This document shows positions 43,362-53,834 of a stretch of 64,000 nucleotides of DNA, piece after piece. The stretch lies in NCBI RefSeq assembly GCF_003855155.1, contig NZ_CP034073.1:3162001-3226000 (forward strand). The letters are read 5' to 3'. Numbering within the stretch: position 1 is the first letter of the stretch; the number at the start of each line of letters is the position of its first letter. The notes under the pieces are model-generated. The model was not told where the DNA came from and ran no database searches. It saw only the letters and a list, made by a program, of their open reading frames with translations. The position numbers and the translations under genes are program-made. The DNA is from Shewanella psychromarinicola (GTDB lineage: Bacteria > Pseudomonadota > Gammaproteobacteria > Enterobacterales > Shewanellaceae).

Positions 43362-44285
43362 TTAATCAGACTTAATGACAAGTAAATTCTGTTTCATAAA
43401 ATCAATAAAAACGCGGTTTTTATTCGGCATGTATTTACTTTGCACATACTGCAAACAAATATCACCGTGATAATTACCCTGTAACTGCCAATCTTCCAAT
43501 AGCGGAATGAGTGTCCCCGCTTCAATACCCTGCTGTGCGATATAATCCGGCAAACCACCAACACCAAAACCCTGTTCAATGGCATCACAACGCATTTCAC
43601 TGTGATTAATCAAGTATGCTCCAGTTACGTGCACAGTCGCTTGTTGATTTTCATTGCTAAATCGCCAACGGTTGTCGGCCGTGTTTTCGCCTAAACAAAG
43701 GCATGATAGATATTTTAAGTCATCGGGGTGTGTTGGCAAATCATGGTTGGCGAGGAAATCAGGGCTGGCACATAATACCTGTTCAACGCGACCAATTTTA
43801 ACATTGACCAATGCTTCAATGGGATTGTCATTAATATGAATCAAAAAATCAACACCATCATGAATGGGATCTAAAACACGGTCGGTCACTTTTAAATGCA
43901 ACTGAATATCTGGATAGCATTTTAAAAATTCAATAAAGAGCGGTCGTAATACTCTACTCGCTAGCGATTTTGGTGCTGCGACTCTCAATAATCCACTCAC
44001 CGTCGATGTTGTAGAGGTACTGGCATTAACCGCTTGCTCTGCAGACTCAACCATCTGTTTACAATAATCAAAAGTGATTTTCCCTGACTCCGTCAAAGCC
44101 AGTTGTCGCGTAGTGCGCTGTAATAGTTTGATGCCTAATGCATCTTCTAACCTGCTTATCTGACGGCTCACAGCTGAGGGTGTCACCCCCAGTTTTCTGG
44201 CTGCTTTACTAAAGTTCCCCTGCTCAACCACAGTGACAAAAATCGCCATGTCGGGCAACAAAGGGATTATTTTATTTGTGTCCAC
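43362..44285 (-). CDS. LysR-family transcriptional regulator
   Basis: A 307-residue LysR regulator with an N-terminal helix-turn-helix (FSKAARKLGVTPSAVSRQIS, about residues 28-47) and an effector-binding domain. It is transcribed divergently from a LysE-type exporter gene and probably controls it. I choose the GTG at 44285, which has AAGGAC about 9 bases upstream; the longer frame begins with a TTG placed directly against that site. The effector is likely the exporter's substrate, but this is inference. Confidence 0.88.
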   Translation of the reverse strand: MDTNKIIPLLPDMAIFVTVVEQGNFSKAARKLGVTPSAVSRQISRLEDALGIKLLQRTTRQLALTESGKITFDYCKQMVESAEQAVNASTSTTSTVSGLLRVAAPKSLASRVLRPLFIEFLKCYPDIQLHLKVTDRVLDPIHDGVDFLIHINDNPIEALVNVKIGRVEQVLCASPDFLANHDLPTHPDDLKYLSCLCLGENTADNRWRFSNENQQATVHVTGAYLINHSEMRCDAIEQGFGVGGLPDYIAQQGIEAGTLIPLLEDWQLQGNYHGDICLQYVQSKYMPNKNRVFIDFMKQNLLVIKSD

Positions 44286-44400
44286 TAAGCACAAGTCCTT
44301 TTACAAATTGGTGTATTGTTTTAAATCTCTCACAAATTAACATGACTGCAGAGTAATAAATACGTTGCTGTAAGCATATTTTAAATAATGAGAGGTAAAT

Positions 44401-45042
44401 ATGGAGCTGTTAATAAATACTTATATGGCAGAAATTATTACGGTGAGCACCATTGCTATTTTTATGGCGGTGTTACCCGGGGCTGATTTTGTGATGGTGA
44501 CCCGTACGAGTATTTACAATGGTCGTTTGGCAGGTTTATATACTAGTTTAGGTATGGCTTTATCTGTTTGTATACACGCCAGTTATTCAATTGCAGGATT
44601 AGCCGTCGTGATTGCAAATTCGGCATGGTTATTCAATTTAATTAAATACTTAGGAGCCGCTTATCTTATTTATATTGCTTGGCAGTTATTAACAACACGC
44701 GCGCTTTTAAATGCAGATCAAAACAATAAAACGGTTAATATTTCACCCTTTGCAGCGGTACGTTTAGGCTTTACCTGCAATATATTAAACCCTAAAACAT
44801 CGATCTTTTTCTTAAGTATTTTTACTCAAGTGGTGTCACTAGATACTCCACTAATAATGCAGATAGGTTATGGCTTGATCATTATGTTGGCACATTTTAT
44901 CTGGTACATCGGGGTTGTTTTACTGTTATCACACCCAAATATACTGCCTCTATTCAATCAGCATAAACAAAAAATTGATAAAGTTGCAGGATTTATATTG
45001 ATGCTTATTGCGATAAAACTCATCTTAGTGAGTTCTATTTAA
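44401..45042 (+). CDS. LysE/RhtB-family amino acid exporter
   Basis: A 213-residue inner-membrane exporter with about six membrane segments. The N-terminal LPGADFVMVTRTSIYNGRLA followed by GLYTSLGMALS is the LysE/RhtB signature, and FTCNILNPKTSIFFLSIFTQ is the second conserved region. The substrate may be threonine, homoserine or another amino acid. Divergence from a LysR gene (115 bases apart) suggests induction by the exported compound. Confidence 0.9.
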   Translation: MELLINTYMAEIITVSTIAIFMAVLPGADFVMVTRTSIYNGRLAGLYTSLGMALSVCIHASYSIAGLAVVIANSAWLFNLIKYLGAAYLIYIAWQLLTTRALLNADQNNKTVNISPFAAVRLGFTCNILNPKTSIFFLSIFTQVVSLDTPLIMQIGYGLIIMLAHFIWYIGVVLLLSHPNILPLFNQHKQKIDKVAGFILMLIAIKLILVSSI

Positions 45043-45685
45043 GTATGATTAGCTTTACCCGATGAGTGGTGATCGGGCGTTTTAGGCACTTCCCCAAATA
45101 GGCTGAGGGTCAGTTCTTTCTTTTTGCCTTTCTCAATAATTAGCGCCTGTTCTAAGGCGATATATGGACTCTGTAGAGATATACTGAATTTAACCACAGA
45201 CTTAGAGGTTAATATAACTGCGCATAACGCATGTTATGCGCAATAGGGTGAGGGTATCAGCTAGATCCCTTCACTACCCCTAAACAATCTAATGTGTATT
45301 ACTATCGACTAAAACAATAACCCTATCAAGGATCTGTCCAGAAATGCGTTACGTTCGATTGCAGCTAGAAACCGCAATCGCATCTCAGCGAAGAACTCGA
45401 TTGTCAAACATTGGCTTGATGATGGGGGTGATAGGGTTGACGCAGTTTACAACGTTGTTGTCATTTTAATGATTTTCTACAATGGCAGAATGCTGTCTGT
45501 AGTTCAATTCAGTTTACCGCTATTTTGTTCACCAAAAAAGGGTATCTATCAACTCGATAATAGTGTGCTACACTCATTTGGTGGCTTGGATAATTGCGCA
45601 CGAATATTGGTTAAATAGCAGGTTTAAAATAGTAGGGTTGAATGAGTCACTTAGTGCGCTTAAATTTTCATTTAATAGATACAAA
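45043..45685. other. Gene-free region with a dif-like palindrome
   Basis: No gene is supported. TGCGCATAAC-GCAT-GTTATGCGCA (45219-45242) is a palindrome with 10-bp arms. Read as a XerC/XerD site, the left 11 bases ACTGCGCATAA match 9 of 11 of the E. coli dif XerC arm, but the central six bases (CGCATG) differ. A shorter inverted pair, GATTGC / GCAATC, lies near 45358-45381. No terminator for the LysE gene is visible. Confidence 0.4.
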
Positions 45686-45716
45686 AAATGCCTGTTAGAG
45701 TGACTAACAGGCATTT
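45686..45716 (-). terminator. Intrinsic terminator of sdaA
   Basis: AAATGCCTGTTAG / CTAACAGGCATTT with a 5-base loop; on the minus strand it is followed by a T-run. It lies 30 bases past the sdaA stop. Confidence 0.92.
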
Positions 45717-45745
45717 CACATTACGCGATTAAATTAATGCGTTAA

Positions 45746-47122
45746 TTAACACTCGACGATATTCACCGCAAGACCACCTTTCGCGGTTTCTTTGTATTTG
45801 CTGCGCATATCTTTACCGGTATCCATCATGGTTTTGATGACTTTATCCAGTGAGACTTTATGGTTACCATCGCCGCGAAGCGCCATACGTGATGCGTTAA
45901 TCGCCTTTACTGCACCCATAGCATTACGCTCAATACAAGGGACTTGCACTAAGCCGCCAACGGGATCACAGGTTAAGCCTAAGTTATGTTCCATGCCAAT
46001 TTCAGCGGCGTTTTCAACATGTTCTACTGTTCCGCCCATAATTTCAGTCAACGCCCCTGCAGCCATTGAACAGGCTACGCCCACTTCGCCTTGACAGCCC
46101 ACTTCAGCGCCAGAAATTGAGGCATTTTTCTTGTACAAAATGCCAATAGCGGCTGCGGTTAATAAATAACGGCAACACACATCAATATCAACTTCTTGCA
46201 CAAACTTGTCGTAGTAACACAATACAGCGGGGATAATCCCTGCTGCCCCGTTTGTTGGGGCTGTCACGACTCGATCGCCTGCAGCATTTTGCTCGTTAAC
46301 CGATAAGGCAAATAAATCAACCCAGTCCATTGCAGTCAGTGGGTCGATATTATTACGGCCTTCAGCTTTTAAACGGCGGTAAAGCGCTGGTGCGCGACGA
46401 CGTAATTTTAGTCCACCAGGTAAAATACCTTCTTTCTGATAACCGCGTTCGACGCAGTTTTTCATCGTTTGCCAAATTTTCCACAAACCTTGTTTTACTT
46501 CATCTTCCGATGCAATACTCTGCTCGTTGGCCATCATTAAAGACGAAATACTTAAGCCATTGTCACAACAAAGTTGCAGTAATTGCAATGCACTATTGAA
46601 GTCATAAGGTGCTTGTTCAATGGGTGTCGCCGGAGAAGCATTTCGTTGAGTAATTTCATCTTCATCGAGAATAAAGCCGCCGCCAACAGAGTAATAGGTA
46701 CGCTGGTAAATACATTCGCCTTTAGACAAGGCGAATAAGGTCATGGCATTGGCATGTGCAGGTAAGGTTTTGCGTCTGTGGAAGGTGACCCCTGCTTCAC
46801 GGGTAAATGTCAACTGACGTCCATCTGCGAGGGTCAACTTTTGACTGGTCGATACTGTCTCTAAAATGGCATCGATAGCTTCGGTATCAACGGTTTCAGG
46901 GTCTTGACCCATTAAGCCTAAAACCACTGCTTTACCTGTACCGTGGCCTTTACCTGTTTGGCCTAGTGAGCCAAACAATTCTGTTCGTAATTCATCAATT
47001 TGATCCAATAAATTAATATCTGCGACATGCTGGATAAAAATTTTACCGGCCTTCATCGGGCCCACTGTATGTGAACTAGAGGGACCGATACCAATTTTGA
47101 ACATGTCAAATACGCTAATCAT
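45746..47122 (-). CDS. sdaA: L-serine ammonia-lyase (iron-sulfur dependent)
   Basis: Deaminates L-serine to pyruvate and ammonia using a [4Fe-4S] cluster. The 458-residue single-chain enzyme begins [20 protein letters not shown], the hallmark start. It has the cluster-binding region with cysteines in [25 protein letters not shown] and [17 protein letters not shown], and ends in AVNIVEC, whose terminal Cys can ligate the cluster. All parts are intact. It is monocistronic with its own terminator. Confidence 0.95.
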   Translation of the reverse strand: MISVFDMFKIGIGPSSSHTVGPMKAGKIFIQHVADINLLDQIDELRTELFGSLGQTGKGHGTGKAVVLGLMGQDPETVDTEAIDAILETVSTSQKLTLADGRQLTFTREAGVTFHRRKTLPAHANAMTLFALSKGECIYQRTYYSVGGGFILDEDEITQRNASPATPIEQAPYDFNSALQLLQLCCDNGLSISSLMMANEQSIASEDEVKQGLWKIWQTMKNCVERGYQKEGILPGGLKLRRRAPALYRRLKAEGRNNIDPLTAMDWVDLFALSVNEQNAAGDRVVTAPTNGAAGIIPAVLCYYDKFVQEVDIDVCCRYLLTAAAIGILYKKNASISGAEVGCQGEVGVACSMAAGALTEIMGGTVEHVENAAEIGMEHNLGLTCDPVGGLVQVPCIERNAMGAVKAINASRMALRGDGNHKVSLDKVIKTMMDTGKDMRSKYKETAKGGLAVNIVEC

Positions 47123-47355
47123 GTGATTGAACCCTTGCTGAGTCGTTTATTGTTTTAGTTATAAGTGAGTATAATCGTCAAATGTAATGTTGGCGGTTTA
47201 TCTCTTATTGTCACTAGAGTATCCCACAGATTAATCAATGACAGTTCATTAGATTTTTTTATGCATTATTTTCACATTAGCCAACCTTATACTTGATGTG
47301 TAATGTGACTTGATTAACTTGACGCAATAGTCAGCTGTATATTTAGGGGAAAGGT

Positions 47356-48381
47356 TTGAGCTATTTAATGATGGATCTTGCAGGTTTAACCATATCTGCG
47401 CTAGAAGCTGAGCAGTTACAGCATCCACAGGTGGGTGGGATTATACTCTTTAGTCGAAACTTTGAAAATAAAAGTCAATTAATTGAGCTGGTTAAGGATG
47501 TTCGCCATATTTGCCCTGGTTTATTAATTGCGGTTGATCATGAAGGTGGCCGGGTTCAGCGTTTTCGTGAGGGTTTTAGCTTAATTCCTGCTATGGGTGA
47601 TATTTTACCTGCAGCTAAAGGCGACTTAACATTAGCTAAACAATGGGCAAAAGAGTGTGGTTTTCTAATGGCAATAGAGCTGTTGGCCTGTGATATAGAT
47701 TTGAGTTTTGCACCTGTCTTAGACGTAAATGGTATAAGTGAAGTGATCGGTAAACGCAGTTTTAGTGCGCTTGCTGAGGAAGTTAGTGCATTGGCAGAAC
47801 ACTTTATTATCGGCATGAATGAGGCCGGTATGGCTGCCGTGGGTAAACATTTTCCGGGTCATGGCAGTGTTGCCGCCGATTCCCATGTTGCGATGCCTGT
47901 TGATCCGCGCAGTAAAGAGCAAGTGGAAGCTTTTGATATGCTCCCGTTTAAACAGCTTATAGACCAAAAACACCTGCAAGGCGTGATGCCCGCACATGTT
48001 GTTTATTCCAATATTGACCCCAACCCTGCTGGTTTTTCGACCTATTGGTTACAGACTATTTTACGCCAACAATTAGGATTTGATGGGGTGATTTTTTCTG
48101 ATGATTTAGGCATGAAAGGCGCTAGTTTTGCTGGTGATTACCTTGGACGAGCTAAAGCGGCATTGGATGCTGGCTGTAACATGATTTTGGTGTGCAATGA
48201 TCCGGTTGGCGTTAACGCCTTATTAACGGAGTTTGATTGGCCCATGGCGGAGCCTACACATACCGCATTATCGCTAACAGGTAATAGCGCGCAAACCTTA
48301 CAGGCACTTGAGCAGCAAACGCGTTGGCAAACCGCGCAGCAATTGGCGATCGATATCACTCGAATTGCACAGTTAACCTAG
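47356..48381 (+). CDS. nagZ: Beta-N-acetylhexosaminidase NagZ
   Basis: A cytosolic peptidoglycan-recycling enzyme (GH3) removing GlcNAc from anhydromuropeptides. The 341-residue protein has VDHEGGRVQRFREGF, the catalytic loop KHFPGHGSVAADSHVAMP and the Asp nucleophile in IFSDDLGMKGA. The start codon is TTG: it gives the usual SYLMMDLAGL N-terminus and has GGGGAAAGG upstream. It converges on csiV through a bidirectional terminator. Confidence 0.94.
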   Translation: MSYLMMDLAGLTISALEAEQLQHPQVGGIILFSRNFENKSQLIELVKDVRHICPGLLIAVDHEGGRVQRFREGFSLIPAMGDILPAAKGDLTLAKQWAKECGFLMAIELLACDIDLSFAPVLDVNGISEVIGKRSFSALAEEVSALAEHFIIGMNEAGMAAVGKHFPGHGSVAADSHVAMPVDPRSKEQVEAFDMLPFKQLIDQKHLQGVMPAHVVYSNIDPNPAGFSTYWLQTILRQQLGFDGVIFSDDLGMKGASFAGDYLGRAKAALDAGCNMILVCNDPVGVNALLTEFDWPMAEPTHTALSLTGNSAQTLQALEQQTRWQTAQQLAIDITRIAQLT

Positions 48382-48459
48382 CATAATGAGCTCGAGCACC
48401 ATGAAGACTAGCAACCTGAGAAAAGGGTGTTAACCATAAAATAAGCTAGGCTATGAATC

Positions 48460-48489
48460 AAAAAACCGGATCATATGATCCGGTTTTTT
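48460..48489. terminator. Bidirectional terminator between nagZ and csiV
   Basis: A perfect 15-bp palindrome, AAAAAACCGGATCAT / ATGATCCGGTTTTTT, with T-runs on both strands. Confidence 0.95.
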
Positions 48490-48509
48490 AGTCTTGAGTG
48501 CGTCAGCGG

Positions 48510-49502
48510 TTAACCGGTATAAGGTACCGGTTGGCTGGCGGAAGAACGCTCTGTTAAATCAATAGGTTTAATATTAGTGGGTTGGGCCATTTTACGAATT
48601 TGCATCACGATACCCAGTTGCGGATGATCAAAGTAATGGATCTCACCACTGCGAACTCGACGGTTTTGGATCAGCGGAATGCTTTCTAAGTAAGGTGCCA
48701 GTTGTTTCTTACCTTCAATATCTAACGCTGCATACTCATTAAATGCCAATGGACTCGATTCAACCATTTTCTGGGTGGGTTTACGCAAAGCCAAATTACT
48801 TTCAATATAAAGGTAATGACTGAGATAAATGTTAATCGAGCCGTCTAATTCCCATACGGGGTTAATCTTTGGCGCTTCATAAAAGTCACCTAAGGCACTT
48901 AAGTCTGTGCTAGGCATAGTTTCTGTTTGAGATGGTTTTTTGACACTTAAGCCATGATATTCAAAACTTTTTGAGAAATCCTTACCGCCATAAATACGTA
49001 TTGGCTTAGCACGTCGGCGAGACTGCATATTTTGTTGCCAGGTTAAATGTACTAGGCTTTTAACATAAGGCTCGCGTTGGATAGTTCGGATTATGTCACT
49101 AAATTTACTTTGGCTCTGAGCCAGCAGTAATGGTCCTTGACCTAAGTGAGCCGTTTGTGGCTTGCTTGCTGCGACATCAAAGGGCACTTGGCTTGGGTGC
49201 GTTGCCGTACTTTTACTGATGTTAGGATCATTACAGTTACTGGCGTCATTGGTCCAGTCGGTTGAAGTACAACCCTTTAAGCCAACTGAAACCCCAGTTA
49301 TGTCGGTACTGATCACTGGCGTAATGATATCCACAGTGTCTTTGCTGAGTTTGGGCGGCGTGGCATTGAGCCATTTTTCAACTGATGGTTGTTGGCGTTC
49401 AAATACAAACACTTCAACTTCAAACCATGATTCTGCATGGGCTGACACGCTGTGGGATAGCGCTATGATAGCGGCGATAGCAATCGCAATTTTACGAAGC
49501 AC
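48510..49502 (-). CDS. csiV: CsiV-family periplasmic protein
   Basis: A 330-residue exported protein of the CsiV (peptidoglycan-binding, DUF3530-unrelated) family found next to mfd in Vibrio and Shewanella. The signal peptide ends near VSAHAES, and the mature start WFEVEVFVFERQ is typical. In V. cholerae CsiV is needed for growth inhibition by D-amino acids from neighbours. I use the GTG at 49502, which places the signal peptide correctly and overlaps the mfd stop by 11 bases; the frame is open to 49541, deeper inside mfd. Translational coupling to mfd is likely. Confidence 0.75.
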   Translation of the reverse strand: MLRKIAIAIAAIIALSHSVSAHAESWFEVEVFVFERQQPSVEKWLNATPPKLSKDTVDIITPVISTDITGVSVGLKGCTSTDWTNDASNCNDPNISKSTATHPSQVPFDVAASKPQTAHLGQGPLLLAQSQSKFSDIIRTIQREPYVKSLVHLTWQQNMQSRRRAKPIRIYGGKDFSKSFEYHGLSVKKPSQTETMPSTDLSALGDFYEAPKINPVWELDGSINIYLSHYLYIESNLALRKPTQKMVESSPLAFNEYAALDIEGKKQLAPYLESIPLIQNRRVRSGEIHYFDHPQLGIVMQIRKMAQPTNIKPIDLTERSSASQPVPYTG

Positions 49503-52500
49503 TATTTGTCTCCAAAATTTGATGTTTAGCGAACTGTTCAAGCAAGGTGTTGATTAACTCAAGACGCTCTTTGCTTGTCTCAGCAGGAATGTTGAACTTT
49601 AACTTATTTGGCCCGTCCATTCGATAGATTTGTGGTTGGTTTTGCAACAAACCAATAATAAACATCGGATCGACGTGATTTTCCTGACCAAATTCGACGC
49701 TGCCACCCTTGGCGTGCATTTCAATTTTGGTAATACCCAGTGCTGTTGCTTGATGTTTGTACAGTGTCATCGCCATTAAATTGCGCGTGGGTTGAGGTAA
49801 CATACCAAAGCGGTCAATAAATTCGACTTTAAGCTCATCAAGCATAGCGTCGCTTTCGCAGTTAGCGATACGCTTATATAATGATAAGCGCATATTGACG
49901 TCACTGACGTAATCTTCTGGTAATAACGCCGGAATACGTAAATCAATTTCTGCTTTGGCGCTCATCATGTAGGCTAACGAAGGCTCTTTACCTTCTTTGA
50001 GGGCTTTTACGGCAGAGTCAAGCATTTCCATATACAAGCTGAAACCAATTTTTGAGATGTGGCCACTTTGTTCATCGCCCAGTAACTCACCCGCACCACG
50101 AATTTCTAAATCTTGGGTGGCCAGTAAAAAACCTGCGCCAAGATCTTCAAGCGCACTAATGGCTTCAAGACGTTTACGTGCATCAGAAGTCATACGCTTA
50201 GGATGTGGTGTCATCATATAAGCATAGGCTTGGTGGTGCGAGCGTCCAACCCGACCTCGAAGCTGGTGAAGCTGCGCTAAACCTAACATGTCGGCGCGGT
50301 CGATAATGATGGTATTGGCACTGGGCACATCGATACCCGTTTCAATAATGGTGGTACAGACCAGTACGTTAAAACGTTGATGATAAAAATCGGACATGAC
50401 TTTTTCAAGATCGCGTTCGCGCATTTGCCCATGGGCTGCCACGACGCGGGCTTCTGGAATTAAGTCGCGAATGTTTTGCGCCGTTTTATCAATGGTTTCA
50501 ACATTATTGTGTAGATAATACACTTGGCCGCCACGCAAAATTTCACGCAAGATAGCTTCTCGTGCAGTGGCTTTATCATATTCACGCACAAAGGTTTTTA
50601 CGGCTAAACGTTTAGCCGGTGGGGTGGCGATAATGGATAAATCACGCATACCCGACATGGCCATATTTAAGGTCCGCGGGATAGGCGTGGCTGTGAGGGT
50701 TAAAATGTCGACATGGGCCCGTAGCGCTTTAATCTTTTCTTTTTGACGTACACCAAAGCGGTGTTCTTCGTCGATAACCAATAAACCGAGGTTGTCGAAG
50801 TTAGCTTCTGATGACAGTAACTTATGGGTGCCGATAACAATATCAACTTTGCCTTCAGCGAGTTGCTGGACCACACTGCTTTGCTCTTTGGCGGTTCTAA
50901 AGCGTGACATCACTTCAATCACGATAGGCCAATCGGCAAAACGGTCTTTAAAATTTTCGTAGTGTTGTTGGGCAAGCAAGGTGGTTGGTACTAACACCAC
51001 CACTTGTTTACCGGCATTAACCGCGACAAATGCTGCGCGCATGGCCACTTCGGTTTTACCAAAGCCAACATCACCACAGACTAAGCGGTCCATGGCTAAC
51101 GGCGCTTGCATGTCTTCAAGCACCGCATGAATGGCGCTTTCTTGATCGACAGTCTCTTCAAATGGGAAGCCTTGACTGAATTGGGCATATTCTTGTTCAT
51201 CGATGCTCATTGCCTCGCCAGGACGTGCTTGGCGACGGGCGTAAACATCGAGCAGCTCCGCGGCCACATCTCTAATGCGCTCTATAGCTTTGTTCTTGGC
51301 TTTGGTCCACGTTTCGTTACCCAGCTTGTTGAGATGAGTATTACCGTCGCCACTGGCATTGTAGCGGCTGATAAGATGCAGTGATGACACTGGTACATAC
51401 AGCTTGTCACCACCGGAATATTCCAGTTTTAAATATTCAGCGATTAAACCGCCGGTATCGAGGGTTTCTAATCCTTGGTATAACGCTACACCGTGTTCAA
51501 GATGCACAATAGGTTGGCCGACTTTAAGTTCAGCTAAATTTTTGACTAACACATCTGAGCTAACTTGCTTTTGTTTTTCGCGGCGGCGATGTTGCGAAAT
51601 ACGTTGACCAAACAGTTCGGTTTCACAAATGATACTCACAGCACCTTTTGCGGTGTCGGTTAGCACACAACCCCGCGCTAAAGGTGACACGATTAAGCCA
51701 ATACTGTCTTTGGCGGCAAAGTAGTCGTTAAGATGAGCAAACTGTTTGGGGTTAATGCCAATCTTAGCAAACAAGTCTAACAAGGCTTCTCGGCGGCCTT
51801 CAGATTCAGCACTGAATAGGAGCTGTGGGTGTTGTTGACCATATTCTTGTAACGCAATCAGTGGCTGCTTTAATTTATGGTTGGCATTGATGTCGGGCAG
51901 CGTTTCAACGTTGGCGATAAGGGCCTGTGCTGGTAGGGCGACTTCTGCTAGCGGCTCACCGGCATTATTAGTGTCGGTGGCACTATATTGCTGCAGTAAT
52001 TGAGTACGATTAAAGGATTTAAATGCCGCAAATAATTCATCATTAAGCAGGTAAAGCTCTTTGGGCGCCAACAAGGGTCTTAGTGGATCGACGCGTCGGT
52101 CTTCGTAGCGCACATTGACTTCATGCAAATGGGATAAGCTGGCTTTTTCAATATCGCCTATGGTGATGAGTTGACTGTTTTGTGGCAAGTAATCAAATAG
52201 GCTGGCAGTGTCATCGAAAAACAGCGGTAAATAGTTTTCAATGCCTGCAGGCATTAGATTACGACTGACAAGTTGATAAACCGATTCGGCTTCTTTTGAA
52301 ATGATTTCAAAACGGCGACGATAGCGTTGCCTAAAGCCTTCAATGGCATGGCTGTCGGTCGGAAATTCTTTGGCTGGCAACATACGGATGGCATCACGTG
52401 CCATGCCTGAACGCTGAGTATCAACATCAAAAAAGCGGATTGATTCTACTTCATCATCAAACAGTTCTATGCGTAATGGTTGTGAAGAGCCAGTCGGGAA

Positions 52501-53028
52501 AATATCAATAATGGAGCCACGAATGGCAAACTCGCCATGTTCGTATACTTGGTCGACTAGATGATAACCTGTGTCAGTTAAATGTTGCCTAGCCTGTTGT
52601 AAGCCGTAAGTGTCGCCTTTTTTTAACACCATAACATTGGCGGTCATAAACGACTTTGGCGGTAATCGCACCATTAAGGTGTTTACTGGCACGATAACCA
52701 CATTATGTTGGCTTTGATTGATATTGGCCAACGTTTCAAGTCGCTGTGAAATCAGGTCTTGATGTGGCGAGAAGCTATCGTAGGGCAAGGTTTCACGGTC
52801 GGGAAACAAACACACATTCACATTGATGTGGTTTAACAAATAACTCAGCTCCACCTCAAGTGACAAGGCGCTGGGCGTGTCATGGGTGACGATAATACTG
52901 GTGCCAGCATGGTTATTAATTAAATTGGCCAGGGTGATGGCTTGCGAGACCCCACCCAAGGTTGCCAAAGTTTGCGTTTGTTGGCCTTTTTTTACACTCG
53001 GCGGCGTGAGTACACTATATAAATTCAT
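49492..53028 (-). CDS. mfd: Transcription-repair coupling factor Mfd
   Basis: Removes stalled RNA polymerase at lesions and recruits UvrA. The 1178-residue protein has all domains in order: the UvrB-like N-terminal module (with DSFSPHQDLISQRLE), the RNA polymerase interaction domain (LKLEYSGGDKLYVPVSSLH near 540), RecG-type translocase motifs (VCGDVGFGKTEVAMRAAF Walker A near 660; VIDEEHRFG; LTATPIPRTL; QLRGRVGRS) and the TRCF C-terminal domain. It is about 30 residues longer than the E. coli protein, within the normal range. Confidence 0.97.
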   Translation of the reverse strand: MNLYSVLTPPSVKKGQQTQTLATLGGVSQAITLANLINNHAGTSIIVTHDTPSALSLEVELSYLLNHINVNVCLFPDRETLPYDSFSPHQDLISQRLETLANINQSQHNVVIVPVNTLMVRLPPKSFMTANVMVLKKGDTYGLQQARQHLTDTGYHLVDQVYEHGEFAIRGSIIDIFPTGSSQPLRIELFDDEVESIRFFDVDTQRSGMARDAIRMLPAKEFPTDSHAIEGFRQRYRRRFEIISKEAESVYQLVSRNLMPAGIENYLPLFFDDTASLFDYLPQNSQLITIGDIEKASLSHLHEVNVRYEDRRVDPLRPLLAPKELYLLNDELFAAFKSFNRTQLLQQYSATDTNNAGEPLAEVALPAQALIANVETLPDINANHKLKQPLIALQEYGQQHPQLLFSAESEGRREALLDLFAKIGINPKQFAHLNDYFAAKDSIGLIVSPLARGCVLTDTAKGAVSIICETELFGQRISQHRRREKQKQVSSDVLVKNLAELKVGQPIVHLEHGVALYQGLETLDTGGLIAEYLKLEYSGGDKLYVPVSSLHLISRYNASGDGNTHLNKLGNETWTKAKNKAIERIRDVAAELLDVYARRQARPGEAMSIDEQEYAQFSQGFPFEETVDQESAIHAVLEDMQAPLAMDRLVCGDVGFGKTEVAMRAAFVAVNAGKQVVVLVPTTLLAQQHYENFKDRFADWPIVIEVMSRFRTAKEQSSVVQQLAEGKVDIVIGTHKLLSSEANFDNLGLLVIDEEHRFGVRQKEKIKALRAHVDILTLTATPIPRTLNMAMSGMRDLSIIATPPAKRLAVKTFVREYDKATAREAILREILRGGQVYYLHNNVETIDKTAQNIRDLIPEARVVAAHGQMRERDLEKVMSDFYHQRFNVLVCTTIIETGIDVPSANTIIIDRADMLGLAQLHQLRGRVGRSHHQAYAYMMTPHPKRMTSDARKRLEAISALEDLGAGFLLATQDLEIRGAGELLGDEQSGHISKIGFSLYMEMLDSAVKALKEGKEPSLAYMMSAKAEIDLRIPALLPEDYVSDVNMRLSLYKRIANCESDAMLDELKVEFIDRFGMLPQPTRNLMAMTLYKHQATALGITKIEMHAKGGSVEFGQENHVDPMFIIGLLQNQPQIYRMDGPNKLKFNIPAETSKERLELINTLLEQFAKHQILETNSAS

Positions 53029-53080
53029 TAAAATCTTTTTCAGTTCCGTTTGCGATCAAGTCTTATAATAAGGCGAGGCT

Positions 53081-53677
53081 TCAGCTACGCTGTTTATCGA
53101 TATTCTGCTTACGTTTTTTGAGCATTTTTTGCTGTACATTCAAACTTGCTCTGACTAATTGCTCAATATCATCTTCAAGTATTTGGCTAAATTCAAGTTC
53201 ACAACGCCAAGAAGGTGTATCTGCAGTGTCATTTGTTGCTGCTGTACAGGTTCTAATTTGGCAAATACACAATAATGCGACTAACTCAGTATGCAAATAG
53301 ATGTGGGTTTTAACGAACTCATTTGCGATTAACGGTCGTGTTGAGATAATGCTGATCCCACTACCGCCGAATTGATCGCCAGTAAATAACTCACCATCCT
53401 GAACTTCTTTTTCAAGCACATGTTGTAATACTAAATCGACCTTGCGTGATTGTAATTTTAAAAAGTCGACCACGGCTTTGGCATCATTATCTAGGTGGCG
53501 CAATTGCAACAGGCAGCTTGCTTCAAGACTTTTGACTTCTGTGAGCAGTTTTAAACCAACCGATTGCATGTCGCGTAGCTCATCATCAGTGGGTAAAGCG
53601 TGGCTTGGATCCCACGAAGTTAAGTACACATTAAAGTTGTGAGGCACATTAAAATAAGAATTGCTGTCAGGTATCAA
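53081..53677 (-). CDS. PilZ-domain protein (PlzA-like)
   Basis: A 198-residue cytoplasmic protein similar to Vibrio PlzA, which also lies between mfd and lolC. A PilZ-like barrel is suggested by GGSGISIISTRPLIANEFVK followed by THIYLHTE. The two arginines of the c-di-GMP binding RxxxR motif are not obvious, so binding may be lost, as reported for V. cholerae PlzA. The C-terminal tail is basic (KKRKQNIDKQR). The assignment leans on gene position as well as motif. Confidence 0.65.
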   Translation of the reverse strand: MIPDSNSYFNVPHNFNVYLTSWDPSHALPTDDELRDMQSVGLKLLTEVKSLEASCLLQLRHLDNDAKAVVDFLKLQSRKVDLVLQHVLEKEVQDGELFTGDQFGGSGISIISTRPLIANEFVKTHIYLHTELVALLCICQIRTCTAATNDTADTPSWRCELEFSQILEDDIEQLVRASLNVQQKMLKKRKQNIDKQRS

Positions 53678-53834
53678 GGTTTGCCTCTTTATTTATCACA
53701 CTAATAGCCCTATTATCGTGCCCAACTTAATGATTTAGCAAGTCATACACGCTGGCTTGTTGTTTTCATAGTGTCATTTAGCCTGATTGTCTGACTAATA
53801 CGCCCAAATGGGCGCACAGGATTAGTATTTTTTT

